A stretch of 42,110 nucleotides of DNA, taken from positions 1 through 42,110 of the forward strand of contig JARLHJ010000039.1 in assembly GCA_031292305.1 (NCBI GenBank), read 5' to 3'. Source of the DNA: Candidatus Babeliales bacterium (GTDB taxonomy: Bacteria > Babelota > Babeliae > Babelales > JABDEC01). The notes beneath the pieces were generated by a model. It saw only the letters and a program-made list of their open reading frames with translations. It searched no databases and was not told the origin of the DNA. Positions 24,058 through 32,244 of the stretch are shown here, one piece after another. A program made the translations under genes and the position numbers. The stretch's first letter is position 1. Every line of letters begins with the position of its first letter.

Positions 24058-25392
24058 TTAAATTTTTAAATGTTTAACATCTGCTTGATACTGTCTTCTC
24101 ATTTTAGGTAACAAGTAAACAATAGGATACATATTTATAAAGAAAATAATTGCATTAATAATATCTGCAATATTAATAATAAGCACAACAGGTGAAAGGC
24201 AACCAACAACAGTAGATAAACAATAAAGAACAGAAAAAACTAATGGCCATCTATTATTTGTTAAATACATCCAAGATTCACGTGTGATGAATGCAAAAGG
24301 CACAATAACACCAAGTCCAAAACTAGCTGACAAGAATGTTATTATCCAACCAGCATAACCACCAAAAGCAGTTTCAAATGCAGATATAGTTAATGCAGTG
24401 CTAGATAAACCATTATTCCAAACGCCTGATGAAATTATTGTTAGTGCGACTAAAAATGAAACTACAAAAGTACTTATAAAAACAGAAAGCATAGACATTA
24501 TCGAATCACGCAACGGATGCTTGCTGCCTGAAGCACCAAATAAAACAGCAGCTGTTCCTAGGCCTGCTTCATTAGAAAATAAAGCTTTTGTTAAACCCAT
24601 ACGTATAGTTTGTTGAATTGTAAAACCTACAACTGCACCGCCGATTGCTTCTGGTCTAAATGCACCTTCTAGTATCAAACTTAATGCCGGTAAAATATTT
24701 TTATAATTTACAATAAGAACTGTAATTGATGTTATAAGAAATAAACCAACTTTAAATGGTACTAATTTATCTGATATTGCAATCATACGTTGGGAGCCAC
24801 CAAGCATTACATAAATAATAAATACAAATAAGACTGCAGCAATACTATAAATACTAAAGCCCCATGTCTTTGCTATGCTTACAGTTATTGAATTTGATTG
24901 TATTGCATTACCTGCAATAAATCCAAATACAACCATTGCAACTGTATAAACAAATGCTAAAACATTACCGAATGGTACTTTTTTTAAATATACCATTGGG
25001 CCACCTTTTGCTACTCCTGATGGTGTCATTTCTGTAATTGATGTTGCTAAATAAACTTCAGCAAATCTCATTGCCATGGAAAAAATACCTGCAACTAAAA
25101 GCCAGAATGCAACCCCTGGTCCACCGATAAAAATACCGGTAGCTATTCCTGCTATACTACCATTACCTGTATTTGAACCCAATGCACTTATAAATGCTTG
25201 AATTGGTGAAATTTCTGTGCCTTCAGTTTTTTCTTGTTTTGCAAATACTATGCGAATAGAATCTAGAAAATGTCTAAATTGAACAAAATTATATGCGATT
25301 GTAGTTGCTATACCAATAAGAACAAATAAAATAATTGCAGGCCAGCTCCAAACTAACTGAACAAAATTTTCGAATAATAAGTTAATATCCAT
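24058..25392 (-). CDS. Alanine or glycine:sodium symporter (AGCS family)
   Basis: A 444-residue protein with about 11 membrane helices. The AGCS pattern is clear: 'ALGSNTGNGSIAGIATGIFIG' split by the GxGN-type turn, 'GGPGVAFWLL', 'RFAEVYLA' and 'FSNEAGLGTAAV'. These carriers bring in alanine or glycine with Na+. Length fits the family. AAGGGA before the ATG supports the start. murE follows within four bases on the same strand. With the SSS symporter at 2869 it indicates that a sodium gradient powers nutrient uptake. Confidence 0.94.
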   Translation of the reverse strand: MDINLLFENFVQLVWSWPAIILFVLIGIATTIAYNFVQFRHFLDSIRIVFAKQEKTEGTEISPIQAFISALGSNTGNGSIAGIATGIFIGGPGVAFWLLVAGIFSMAMRFAEVYLATSITEMTPSGVAKGGPMVYLKKVPFGNVLAFVYTVAMVVFGFIAGNAIQSNSITVSIAKTWGFSIYSIAAVLFVFIIYVMLGGSQRMIAISDKLVPFKVGLFLITSITVLIVNYKNILPALSLILEGAFRPEAIGGAVVGFTIQQTIRMGLTKALFSNEAGLGTAAVLFGASGSKHPLRDSIMSMLSVFISTFVVSFLVALTIISSGVWNNGLSSTALTISAFETAFGGYAGWIITFLSASFGLGVIVPFAFITRESWMYLTNNRWPLVFSVLYCLSTVVGCLSPVVLIINIADIINAIIFFINMYPIVYLLPKMRRQYQADVKHLKI

Positions 25393-25494
25393 TAGTATCC
25401 CTTGTAATAATATAAAATTTATAAAATCTAAGCTTACTAATTTGGCTAATCAATGTAAAATAATAATAAATATACAACTGATCGAAAGACGATT

Positions 25495-25905
25495 ATGAAA
25501 ACTTTAGCATTAGACCTAGGTGACGTTCACGTAGGTACAGCGATTTCAGATGTTTTAGGAATAACAGCAAAGCCATACCTAACAGTAGGTGCAACTGAGC
25601 TTGAAAGTTTTTTGAAAGCATTACTAGAAAAAGAAAGTAACATTACAACAATAGTTGTAGGTTTACCCAAGACAATGCGTGGAACTATAAGCGAACAAAC
25701 ACAAAAAACTATAGATACCAAAGAAGATCTAGAAAAAAAATTCCCCCAAATTAAATGGGTTCTATTAGATGAAAGATTAACAAGCAAGCAAGCTGATCAA
25801 ATGAAACAAGCAAAAACAAAAGAAGATAAAATTAAATCTCATTCAGTTGCCGCCGCTTTAATTTTACGATCATATTTAGACTCAGTTGCATTTTTTAAAT
25901 CTTAA
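25495..25905 (+). CDS. ruvX: YqgF/RuvX family putative pre-16S rRNA nuclease / Holliday junction resolvase
   Basis: The 136-residue RNase H-fold protein has 'LALDLGDVHVGTAISD' (D7), 'IVVGLPKTMRG' (53-63), 'LLDERLTSKQA' (D92, E93) and the C-terminal 'AAALILRSYLD'. In the family the last motif usually starts with a catalytic Asp ('VDSxxA' type). Here the aligned residue is His (H116 in 'SHSVAA'), so the third metal ligand is changed. Family members process the 5' end of 16S rRNA and resemble resolvases. No close partner gene; it stands alone between divergent and downstream units. Confidence 0.9.
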   Translation: MKTLALDLGDVHVGTAISDVLGITAKPYLTVGATELESFLKALLEKESNITTIVVGLPKTMRGTISEQTQKTIDTKEDLEKKFPQIKWVLLDERLTSKQADQMKQAKTKEDKIKSHSVAAALILRSYLDSVAFFKS

Positions 25906-26000
25906 AAATGCTCTCTGATATTTGTTATTTCAACTATGAAAAAAATAATTTGACATACCCTCAATCTATATTCTAAGTTCTTATAAAATGAGATAGGAAG

Positions 26001-26021
26001 ATCGCTATAGGTTATAGCGAT
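26001..26021 (+). promoter_or_regulatory. Perfect hairpin in the leader of the zinc-ribbon/tsaB operon
   Basis: ATCGCTATA and TATAGCGAT form nine pairs around a three-base loop, 24 bases before the zinc-ribbon ATG. No T run follows, so a leader control element or protein-binding hairpin is more likely than a terminator. Confidence 0.5.
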
Positions 26022-26045
26022 TGGCTCGAACAAAGAGAGGAGCCT

Positions 26046-26225
26046 ATGGAGTGTAGAAAGTGCGCTGGTTTAATGGTCCAACAATCTTTTTTTGACCACT
26101 TTTTAAATTTTGAGGGGTGGAAATGTTTAAATTGTGGTAGGATAGTAGCAAAGAAAGAAAAAGTCATAGAGTTTGACGCCTTTAGTGTTTTTTATCAACA
26201 ACAAAAATGCAAGAACAAAAAATAA
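26046..26225 (+). CDS. 59-residue zinc-ribbon protein
   Basis: A short open frame of 59 residues has two CxxC knuckles, 'CRKC' (C3, C6) and 'CLNCGR' (C27, C30), the spacing of a small zinc ribbon. Between them lie 'GLMVQQSFFDH' and 'NFEGWKC'. A good ribosome site (GAGGAG, four bases before the ATG) supports it. It overlaps tsaB by 19 bases, so the two are probably translated together. A perfect hairpin lies in the leader. Small ribbons of this kind often bind RNA, DNA or a protein partner; which one is unknown here. I am confident it is a gene, not of its role. Confidence 0.8.
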   Translation: MECRKCAGLMVQQSFFDHFLNFEGWKCLNCGRIVAKKEKVIEFDAFSVFYQQQKCKNKK

Positions 26226-26881
26226 ACCACATACAATATATAGCTATACAAAATACATATGAAGAAATAGAAGTTGGTCTTTACAATAACGATCAACTTC
26301 TAGGCAAAATTAATATCCATAAAAATGAAGCAAGCAAAACCCTGCTTATTCATATAGAGATTTTATTAACTTTGCATAGCTTAAAAATTAATAATCTTAG
26401 TTTCATTGGTGTAAATAAAGGTCCTGGCCCATTTACTACTTTACGCACAGTTATAGCTAGTGTGAACGCATTAAACTTTGCTACCCACATCCCTTTAATT
26501 GGCGTAGATGGTCTTTATGCTTTTATTTCAGAATATCAAGACACTAACTGGCCTGTTACGGTTGTTATGCTCAATGCATTTAATAATGACGTTTATTATG
26601 CTATAAAGCATGATGATCAAATCGAAACAGGCGCAAAAAATATTAATGTTTTACTTCAAGAATTAAAAAGTAATCAAAAAATTAGATTCATGGGAAACGG
26701 CACTAAGCTTTTTGAAACACAAATAAAAGAAACATTTGGTGATCTTGCATATATCCCAGAACCAAATCCAAATACATGTTCGATTGATTCTGTTGCAAAA
26801 CTTGCTTATCAAAAATGGCTGAAAAAAGAAATACAAGAGCAAATTTTGCCCTTGTATTTAAAAGATGCTATTAAAAAATAA
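26207..26881 (+). CDS. tsaB: tRNA threonylcarbamoyladenosine biosynthesis protein TsaB
   Basis: A 224-residue protein of the TsaB/YeaZ type. The family core 'GVNKGPGPFTTLRTV' (68-82) is well conserved, followed by the usual 'LNFATHIPLIGVDGLYAF'. TsaB is the inactive-kinase-fold partner that helps TsaD and TsaE make t6A at position 37 of ANN-decoding tRNAs. The N-terminal strand that is usually 'ILAIDTS' reads 'YIAIQNT' here, which is acceptable because TsaB is not the catalytic subunit. It begins inside the zinc-ribbon gene and ends ten bases before a convergent gene. Confidence 0.9.
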   Translation: MQEQKINHIQYIAIQNTYEEIEVGLYNNDQLLGKINIHKNEASKTLLIHIEILLTLHSLKINNLSFIGVNKGPGPFTTLRTVIASVNALNFATHIPLIGVDGLYAFISEYQDTNWPVTVVMLNAFNNDVYYAIKHDDQIETGAKNINVLLQELKSNQKIRFMGNGTKLFETQIKETFGDLAYIPEPNPNTCSIDSVAKLAYQKWLKKEIQEQILPLYLKDAIKK

Positions 26882-26891
26882 GTTTTTGTTA

Positions 26892-27485
26892 CTAAATATT
26901 ATCATTTTGGCAATGTTGTGAACTTCCCATATGTTTATTCATTTGAAACAATAAACTCTCAAAAATAATTAATTCATATGGCTTACTGTATGTTCCTTCG
27001 AGCTTTTTAGAACATTTAATTATGAATTTAAGCATATCAGCTAGATTCCATGTACATTTATTTTTAATATGAACTAGTGCATATTCATAGCGCATATTTG
27101 CTTCATCTATCAATTTGATAAGCGTAGCCTTTAATATTTTTTGTAGATCTTTAAATGCACCAAAATCTATATTGTTTGTTCTTGTTAATTCTTCAGTTAG
27201 TTCAATAATACTAATGATTTCAATATTACATAATTGGGATAGTTTAAAATTATTTGGGTCTACTTTACTCAATTCTTGTTCAAATCTTAGTTCATACTCA
27301 TCTTTTTTGCCACATTTTGCACTTAGGGTAGAAATCATTTTTACCAACATTTTATGCAAAGCACATTCATTACAGTGCTGAGTGTAGTTTTTCATAGATT
27401 TAAAAAAAGTTTGCTTAGTTTGTAATTCAGAAGATAAGCATATCGTAGAAAAAAAGCAGTATAAAAAAATAAATAAATTTTTCAC
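26892..27485 (-). CDS. Secreted Cys-containing helical protein, unknown function
   Basis: I do not recognise this 197-residue protein. A signal peptide (about 1-19, 'IFLYCFFSTICLSSE') precedes a mostly helical chain with several cysteines, including 'HCNECALHK', 'SAKCGKK', 'NKCTW' and a C-terminal 'QHC', which could form disulfides if exported. The frame opens with a GTG at 27491, but that codon lies inside the GAGGTG ribosome site. The GTG at 27485, giving M-K-N-L-F-I, is therefore preferred. It is convergent with tsaB. Confidence 0.7.
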   Translation of the reverse strand: MKNLFIFLYCFFSTICLSSELQTKQTFFKSMKNYTQHCNECALHKMLVKMISTLSAKCGKKDEYELRFEQELSKVDPNNFKLSQLCNIEIISIIELTEELTRTNNIDFGAFKDLQKILKATLIKLIDEANMRYEYALVHIKNKCTWNLADMLKFIIKCSKKLEGTYSKPYELIIFESLLFQMNKHMGSSQHCQNDNI

Positions 27486-27549
27486 ATTCACCTCATTTTT
27501 AACTTAATAAAATTATATTTTATATTAAACGTGTTTATTTAAAAGCATT

Positions 27550-28296
27550 TTAATTTTTAAAAGTTCTGAATATTCCCAATGCAAGGCCAACTGCAGTTTG
27601 GGCACGCAAAATGGTCGGAGTGAGTTTACAGAATTGAAACTGAGCCTTTTTTAGATTCTCTTTCTCGTCAGGAGTTAAATCACCCTCGGGCCCAATTAAT
27701 AAAACCAACTCTTGCTCGACCTTAGACTTACCCATAATTTCAGTTAAATTTTGGCCTTGGGCGTCAAAGAAAATTTTTGTAGCATTATTAGTTGAATTTT
27801 GAATTTCATCTAAATAATCGCCCAATTTTTTTGGATCTTGCAGTTCAGGAAAATTAAAATTTTTAGATTGCTCAGCAGCAGCAATAATAATACGCTGCAA
27901 TCGTTCGCGTTCTTTATCTTCCCATTTTTTAAAGTGAACTTTTTCAGTAATTATAGGCTGAATTACATTAGCGCCCATCTCAACGCAATAATAAATTGCA
28001 TCTTCAAAAGATTCACGTTTTAAAATGCTTACAAGTATTGTAACTTTTGGTGATAAATTCTTATTTAAATCTTTATGCAAAACTTTAGCTTTTATTTCTT
28101 TTTTGGTAATTGCAACTATTTCAACTAATATATTTTGCTTTCGATCAAATAAAATAAGCCGTTCATTCAATTGCATACGCAAAATATTAATTATTCTATG
28201 ACATAAATCTTTATCAGTTAAAATTATTATCTGCTTCAATTCATAATTTTTTAATAACTCTGGAAAATAAATCGCAAATTCATGTTTATTGTTCAT
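27550..28296 (-). CDS. rsmE: 16S rRNA (uracil1498-N3)-methyltransferase
   Basis: The 248-residue SPOUT methyltransferase methylates U1498 of 16S rRNA using S-adenosylmethionine. Typical motifs are 'CVEMGANVIQPIITEK' (104-119), 'AAAEQSKNF' (139-147), 'LLIGPEGDL' (199-207) and 'LTPTILRAQTAVGLALG' (225-241), which together form the C-terminal knot. Residues 1-75 form the RsmE N-terminal domain. In the last motif most members have LRxETA; here it is LRAQTA. Length is normal. Its start overlaps the stop of the upstream secreted-protein gene by 11 bases, so they are co-transcribed. Confidence 0.94.
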   Translation of the reverse strand: MNNKHEFAIYFPELLKNYELKQIIILTDKDLCHRIINILRMQLNERLILFDRKQNILVEIVAITKKEIKAKVLHKDLNKNLSPKVTILVSILKRESFEDAIYYCVEMGANVIQPIITEKVHFKKWEDKERERLQRIIIAAAEQSKNFNFPELQDPKKLGDYLDEIQNSTNNATKIFFDAQGQNLTEIMGKSKVEQELVLLIGPEGDLTPDEKENLKKAQFQFCKLTPTILRAQTAVGLALGIFRTFKN

Positions 28297-29002
28297 CTAT
28301 CTCTTTGCTATCACATGTAGGTTTAAACTTCGATAATTCATCTTTTTTGCTTTCATTCCTATAAGACCCTACAAAATAATCTTTTATTTTTAAATACTGT
28401 ATATAAGCAACAATAGCAAGTAATTTTGCATAGTTACTAATTTTGGTTTTTAAAGGAAGTTTTTCATCTTCAATTTTTAGTTTAGCCTTTAACTCCCATG
28501 CAGGGTCATCAATTTCATCTTCTAAACTTAGCTCTACTTCTTCTTGTTTTTGCAAAGTTTCTATTTCACTACGTAAAACAATATGCCCAGACACATTTTT
28601 AATATCTTCTTTTATGCAAAAGACATAATGTAGTTGTGGTTGCCCAGGAACATCAAACCCACATTTTTTTAAAGTTACTTCTTCATCATTTTTTTTGCAA
28701 CGAAGCACACCATCTTCTATACAAAAAACATTTAACTTAACTGAATTATCTTTCAATTTACTATAAGTGCTTTTATCGATTATCTCAAAATCTTCTATTG
28801 CTGGTATATTAGCTCGCAAAGGCCCTTCAGGAAAGTGACATTTTTTTAAATCATTTAAAGGAAAAGTAGCCATGATATACTGAGTATCATGATCAATGAG
28901 TAAGACAAAATTATATTCTTCTTGTGGTGTATCTTGTATTATAGCATTAATTAAATTTATACTTAATAACCAACTGATCAAGATAAGCTTTTTTAAACTC
29001 AT
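28286..29002 (-). CDS. Exported membrane-anchored protein, unknown function
   Basis: From the preferred start the protein has 238 residues. It has a signal peptide (about 1-20, 'LILISWLLSINLINA') and a beta-rich, acidic middle with 'CIEDGVLRCKKNDEEV' and 'HYVFCIKEDI'. A hydrophobic segment near residues 188-201 ('YAKLLAIVAYIQYLK') precedes a charged tail. The frame stays open to 29068, overlapping the divergent gpmI leader. AAAGGAA before the ATG at 29002 and the signal peptide starting there fix the start. I do not recognise a family. It lies upstream of and overlaps rsmE. Confidence 0.7.
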   Translation of the reverse strand: MSLKKLILISWLLSINLINAIIQDTPQEEYNFVLLIDHDTQYIMATFPLNDLKKCHFPEGPLRANIPAIEDFEIIDKSTYSKLKDNSVKLNVFCIEDGVLRCKKNDEEVTLKKCGFDVPGQPQLHYVFCIKEDIKNVSGHIVLRSEIETLQKQEEVELSLEDEIDDPAWELKAKLKIEDEKLPLKTKISNYAKLLAIVAYIQYLKIKDYFVGSYRNESKKDELSKFKPTCDSKEIDEQ

Positions 29003-29083
29003 ATATTCCTTTTTTAAATCTTTATTTAACTTGAACACATATTGTATCATCTTATAATAAACTTTCAAAAATCAAGAAACATT

Positions 29084-30544
29084 ATGAAAAAAAATATAAC
29101 AGCCCTTGTCATTATGGATGGTTTTGGAATATCAGAAAACAAAAAATACAACCCAATATACTTAGCAAAAAAACCAACACTAGACTATTTGTTAATAAAT
29201 TACCCTAATGCAATTTTACAAGCATCTGGCAAATACGTTGGATTACCAGAAGGTTATATAGGCAATTCAGAAGTTGGCCATTTAACAATTGGTGCAGGCA
29301 AAATAATCTCTCAAGCGTGTGCAATAATTAATGCTGCAATTGAAGATCAAAGTTTTTTTAAGAATCAAGTTTTAACACATGATCTTACAAAGCTTTATAA
29401 TGCAAATGGCGACTTGCATATAATCGGCTTGCTTTCTGATGCAGGTGTACATAGTCATGAAAAACATCTATATGCTTTTTTACGCACTGCATTAAATTGT
29501 ACTATTAAAAAAATTTATATTCATTTAATTTTAGACGGCAGAGATGTGGCTCCTGAATCTGCAGCTATTTACTTAACTCGATTGCAAGATTTTATAGAAC
29601 CATACACCCAAATTAGCATTGGCTCCATTCAAGGTCGGTTTTATGCAATGGACAGAGACAACAATTACCAAAGAACTAAACAAAGCCTTGAGCTTTTAAC
29701 AACACCACAAGAAATTAATTTTAAAAATTGGAAAGATGCTATAAATAATTACTATACACAAAACATTAGTGATGAATTTATACCACCAACTCAGTTAGAT
29801 TCCCTCGCAATCGTAAAAGATAATGACGGTATTATATTTTTCAATTTTAGACCGGACAGAGCACGGCAATTAACAACTGAATTACTAAAACTAAATTTAT
29901 CATTTTTGCTAACTCCAGTCTCATATGGCTCAAATATTGAAACCGATATAATGTTCCAACAACAACCCATAAAAGATACGCTTATGGATATTTTAGCAGA
30001 GATGAAATTACAAACATTTTCTATTGCAGAAACTGAAAAATATGCACACATTACCTATTTTTTTAAAGGTGGCAGGGAAAACCTTTACCCAAATGAAACA
30101 CAAGTTTTAATATCTTCGATAAAAAGTAATAACAATTATATTGACAATCCTACAATGTCAGCGAACAAAATTACAGATGCGATTATATACTCTTTGGAAC
30201 ATGATCCTAAAGATTTTTATTTAATAAATTATGCAAATGCAGATATGGTTGGGCATTCAGGTGACTTTGATGCAACTGTAAAAGCAATAGAATGTTTAGA
30301 CAAACAACTAAAAAAATTATATGAAGAAATAGTATTAAAACGCAATGGGACATTATACATAACATCTGATCATGGGAATGCTGAACTAAAATTTGATGAA
30401 AATACAGGCCAAACCAGTAAAGCCCATACTACTAACCCTGTCCCATTTATTTTTGTAAGAAAAGATGTTAAAGACCAAAATATCACGATGCCTTTAACCC
30501 AGCTTGCCAATATAAAAGACTTTATTATAAAGAATATACAATGA
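29084..30544 (+). CDS. gpmI: 2,3-bisphosphoglycerate-independent phosphoglycerate mutase
   Basis: The 486-residue glycolytic enzyme interconverts 3- and 2-phosphoglycerate using two Mn2+ ions and a phosphoserine. Seen are 'IMDGFGIS' (first metal Asp D12), the catalytic Ser in 'GNSEVGHLTIGAGK' (S62), 'LDGRDVAPESA', 'IQGRFYAMDRDN', 'FFNFRPDRARQL', 'NYANADMVGHSG' and 'TSDHGNAE'. The length is slightly below the usual 505-515. The frame extends 14 codons upstream, but the ATG at 29084 gives the family start 'MKKNITALVIMDGFG'. The stop overlaps the next ATG (ATGA), coupling it to the DUF72 gene. The pathway is cytoplasmic glycolysis. Confidence 0.97.
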   Translation: MKKNITALVIMDGFGISENKKYNPIYLAKKPTLDYLLINYPNAILQASGKYVGLPEGYIGNSEVGHLTIGAGKIISQACAIINAAIEDQSFFKNQVLTHDLTKLYNANGDLHIIGLLSDAGVHSHEKHLYAFLRTALNCTIKKIYIHLILDGRDVAPESAAIYLTRLQDFIEPYTQISIGSIQGRFYAMDRDNNYQRTKQSLELLTTPQEINFKNWKDAINNYYTQNISDEFIPPTQLDSLAIVKDNDGIIFFNFRPDRARQLTTELLKLNLSFLLTPVSYGSNIETDIMFQQQPIKDTLMDILAEMKLQTFSIAETEKYAHITYFFKGGRENLYPNETQVLISSIKSNNNYIDNPTMSANKITDAIIYSLEHDPKDFYLINYANADMVGHSGDFDATVKAIECLDKQLKKLYEEIVLKRNGTLYITSDHGNAELKFDENTGQTSKAHTTNPVPFIFVRKDVKDQNITMPLTQLANIKDFIIKNIQ

Positions 30545-31296
30545 AAAAAATAGAAATTGGAACCTCAGGTTTTTATTATAGAAGTAATAAAAATAAATTT
30601 TATCCGGAAAAATTAACTGAACCCAAATTAACTTATTACGCAAGATATTTTAATAGCGTAGAAATTAATTCCACATTTTACAAACTACCTACTATAAAAA
30701 CTTTTGAGAACTGGTATAAATTAACGCCTGACAATTTTAACTTTAGTATCAAGTTAAGCAAAGATATTACACATGTTAATAAACTAAAACTAGATACAAA
30801 TACCAAAACATTAGTTCGGCAATTTTTAAAAAATGTGTCTGGCCTACAAAATAAATTAAAAGTGATTTTAATTCAACTTCCTAAAAGTTATAAATACAAC
30901 CCTATTACTTTAGATAAATTTTTAGAATTTATTAACCAAGAATTAAAGATGGTAAATAAGGGTTGCAAATTAGTTATAGAATTCAGAAGTGAAGAATGCT
31001 TTAATACTGAATGCTTTAAAATTTTAAAAAAATATAAAATTGGTTTAGTAATCAACGACTCATATTATTTCCCCAAAGTAACAAAATTCACATCTAGTTT
31101 TTCTTATATAAGAATGCATGGCCCATTAAGTTTATATACCAGTAATTATACAAATGCGGAGTTAAATAAATTAAAAGATTACATTGAAACTTTTCCCAAA
31201 ACATTAAAGCAAATTTATATATATTTTAATAATGATTTTAATGGATATGCAGTTAACAACGCATTATTCTTAAAAAAAATAATAAACAAACCATAA
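30541..31296 (+). CDS. DUF72 family protein (YecE-like)
   Basis: A 251-residue protein with the DUF72 pattern: N-terminal 'EIGTSGFYY', 'YFNSVEINSTFYKLPT' (about 37-52), 'FNFSIKLSKDITH', 'ILIQLPKSYKY', 'LVIEFRSEE' and 'SYIRMHGP'. The family has a TIM-barrel-like fold and no settled biochemical function. Length fits. It overlaps gpmI by four bases, so it is translated from the same message; no functional link to glycolysis is known to me. Confidence 0.92.
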   Translation: MKKIEIGTSGFYYRSNKNKFYPEKLTEPKLTYYARYFNSVEINSTFYKLPTIKTFENWYKLTPDNFNFSIKLSKDITHVNKLKLDTNTKTLVRQFLKNVSGLQNKLKVILIQLPKSYKYNPITLDKFLEFINQELKMVNKGCKLVIEFRSEECFNTECFKILKKYKIGLVINDSYYFPKVTKFTSSFSYIRMHGPLSLYTSNYTNAELNKLKDYIETFPKTLKQIYIYFNNDFNGYAVNNALFLKKIINKP

Positions 31297-31338
31297 CCCT
31301 TTTTTTAAAAAATGTTTTCTATGAGAATAGATATAAAT

Positions 31339-31366
31339 TTGTAAAATATTTAAAGATTGCTATACT
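31339..31366 (+). promoter_or_regulatory. Sigma-70 promoter for the acidic/Arg-Tyr-rich secreted protein
   Basis: TTGTAA (31339-31344) and TATACT (31361-31366) are 16 bases apart, with the start codon about 45 bases downstream behind AGGGAAAGG. Confidence 0.6.
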
Positions 31367-31410
31367 AAAATTAATAGTAGGGCCATATTTAAACAGGGAA
31401 AGGTCATTTT

Positions 31411-31809
31411 ATGAAACAGTATATTTTTGCTTTACTTCTACTTTGCTCAGCTTCAATAGCCCAGGCAGATAGAATAGTAAGAGTTACGCAACCGAGTTAC
31501 ACTGAAATATATGATAATGACTATGATGATGAATATAATGATGAAGACGACTATGATAATGACGAAAATGACGAATACGAAACCTCTTCACGTAATGTTC
31601 GTTGTTACCAAAGACCGGTAATTAAAAAAACAGTCTATATTCAAAAACCAAGACGTATTGTATATATACAGCCAAGACCAGTAAGACACATAGTTTACAG
31701 ACGTCCAGTTTGTGTTTATAGAAGAACTTCTTGTGGTGGCTCTTCAGTAGCGGCAGGTTTAGTTGGCCTAGGTTTTGGAACCATGCTAGGTGCTGCTCTG
31801 TCTCAATAA
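31411..31809 (+). CDS. Small secreted protein with acidic Asp/Tyr block, Arg/Tyr-rich block and glycine-rich end
   Basis: This 132-residue protein has a clear signal peptide (1-19, 'ASIAQA|D'). The mature chain has three parts. An acidic block (about 34-58) is made of Asp, Glu, Asn and Tyr. A basic block (about 63-107) is rich in Arg, Pro, Tyr, Ile and Val, with repeating 'PRRIVYIQ', 'PRPVRHIVY' and 'RRPVCVYRR' units. A Gly/Ala-rich hydrophobic end, 'VAAGLVGLGFGTMLGAAL', resembles a glycine zipper. The blocks could self-associate by charge and the end could insert in the outer membrane. I know no family. It has its own promoter and terminator, and a strong ribosome site suggests good expression. 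Confidence 0.8.
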   Translation: MKQYIFALLLLCSASIAQADRIVRVTQPSYTEIYDNDYDDEYNDEDDYDNDENDEYETSSRNVRCYQRPVIKKTVYIQKPRRIVYIQPRPVRHIVYRRPVCVYRRTSCGGSSVAAGLVGLGFGTMLGAALSQ

Positions 31810-31826
31810 TTTAATCTTGAATTCTT

Positions 31827-31860
31827 AATAAGCTCGGCTTTAAAAGCCGGGCTTATTTTG
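31827..31860 (+). terminator. Hairpin terminator after the acidic/Arg-Tyr-rich protein
   Basis: AATAAGCTCGGCTTT pairs with AAAGCCGGGCTTATT (one G-T wobble), followed by a TTTTG-TTTT tract. Confidence 0.88.
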
Positions 31861-31871
31861 TTTTAAATGCA

Positions 31872-31902
31872 AAATCCCCCAAGAAATAATCTTGAGGGAT
31901 TT
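31872..31902. terminator. Bidirectional hairpin at the end of the five-gene array operon
   Basis: AAATCCCCCAAGA pairs with TCTTGAGGGATTT (one mismatch) around a five-base loop, 22 bases past the last array stop. The plus-strand side is followed by a TTTTTAATTT tract. Confidence 0.75.
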
Positions 31903-31924
31903 AATTTTTAATTTATTAAAAAGA

Positions 31925-32197
31925 CTAAGCTCTTTTGAATACTTTTTGTAAAATCTCTGCTCTGTAGTAATAAGCAAGTCCACTTAATGCTAATATTGTA
32001 ACCCCTGCTATTGCTTGCCCAGCTTTTTTTAGCCTCAAGTTATAGAGCAATTGCTTAGCTTTATCTTCCTTACGTATTCTTACATTTGCTCGACGCACAT
32101 GAGCCGGAACATGTGGCCTGCCTTTTTCATCTGCAACTATTAAATTAAACGACTGCACTATAACTAAACTTATCAAAAATATTTTTAAAAATTTCAT
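31925..32197 (-). CDS. Small exported single-helix protein, array member 5
   Basis: The chosen start gives 90 residues. A signal peptide (about 1-22) precedes a basic stretch ('VRRANVRIRKEDK') and a membrane helix (about 60-76, 'AIAGVTILALSGLAYYY') with a basic tail. It is the last and most diverged member of the tandem array: the 'ELPKFSMP' box is missing, but the overall plan and gene orientation are the same. The frame opens six codons earlier, but the ATG at 32197 begins 'MKFLKIFLI', like its siblings. Function unknown. Confidence 0.65.
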   Translation of the reverse strand: MKFLKIFLISLVIVQSFNLIVADEKGRPHVPAHVRRANVRIRKEDKAKQLLYNLRLKKAGQAIAGVTILALSGLAYYYRAEILQKVFKRA

Positions 32198-32244
32198 AAA
32201 CCAATTCCATCTCAAACAAATTATTATTTTAATCTCTAAGTATC

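Noticed and set aside
25962-25990. TTGACA as -35 of a promoter for the zinc-ribbon gene
   Set aside because: No good -10 lies 16-18 bases downstream (best TAAGTT at 18); a promoter must exist nearby, but this pair is not convincing.
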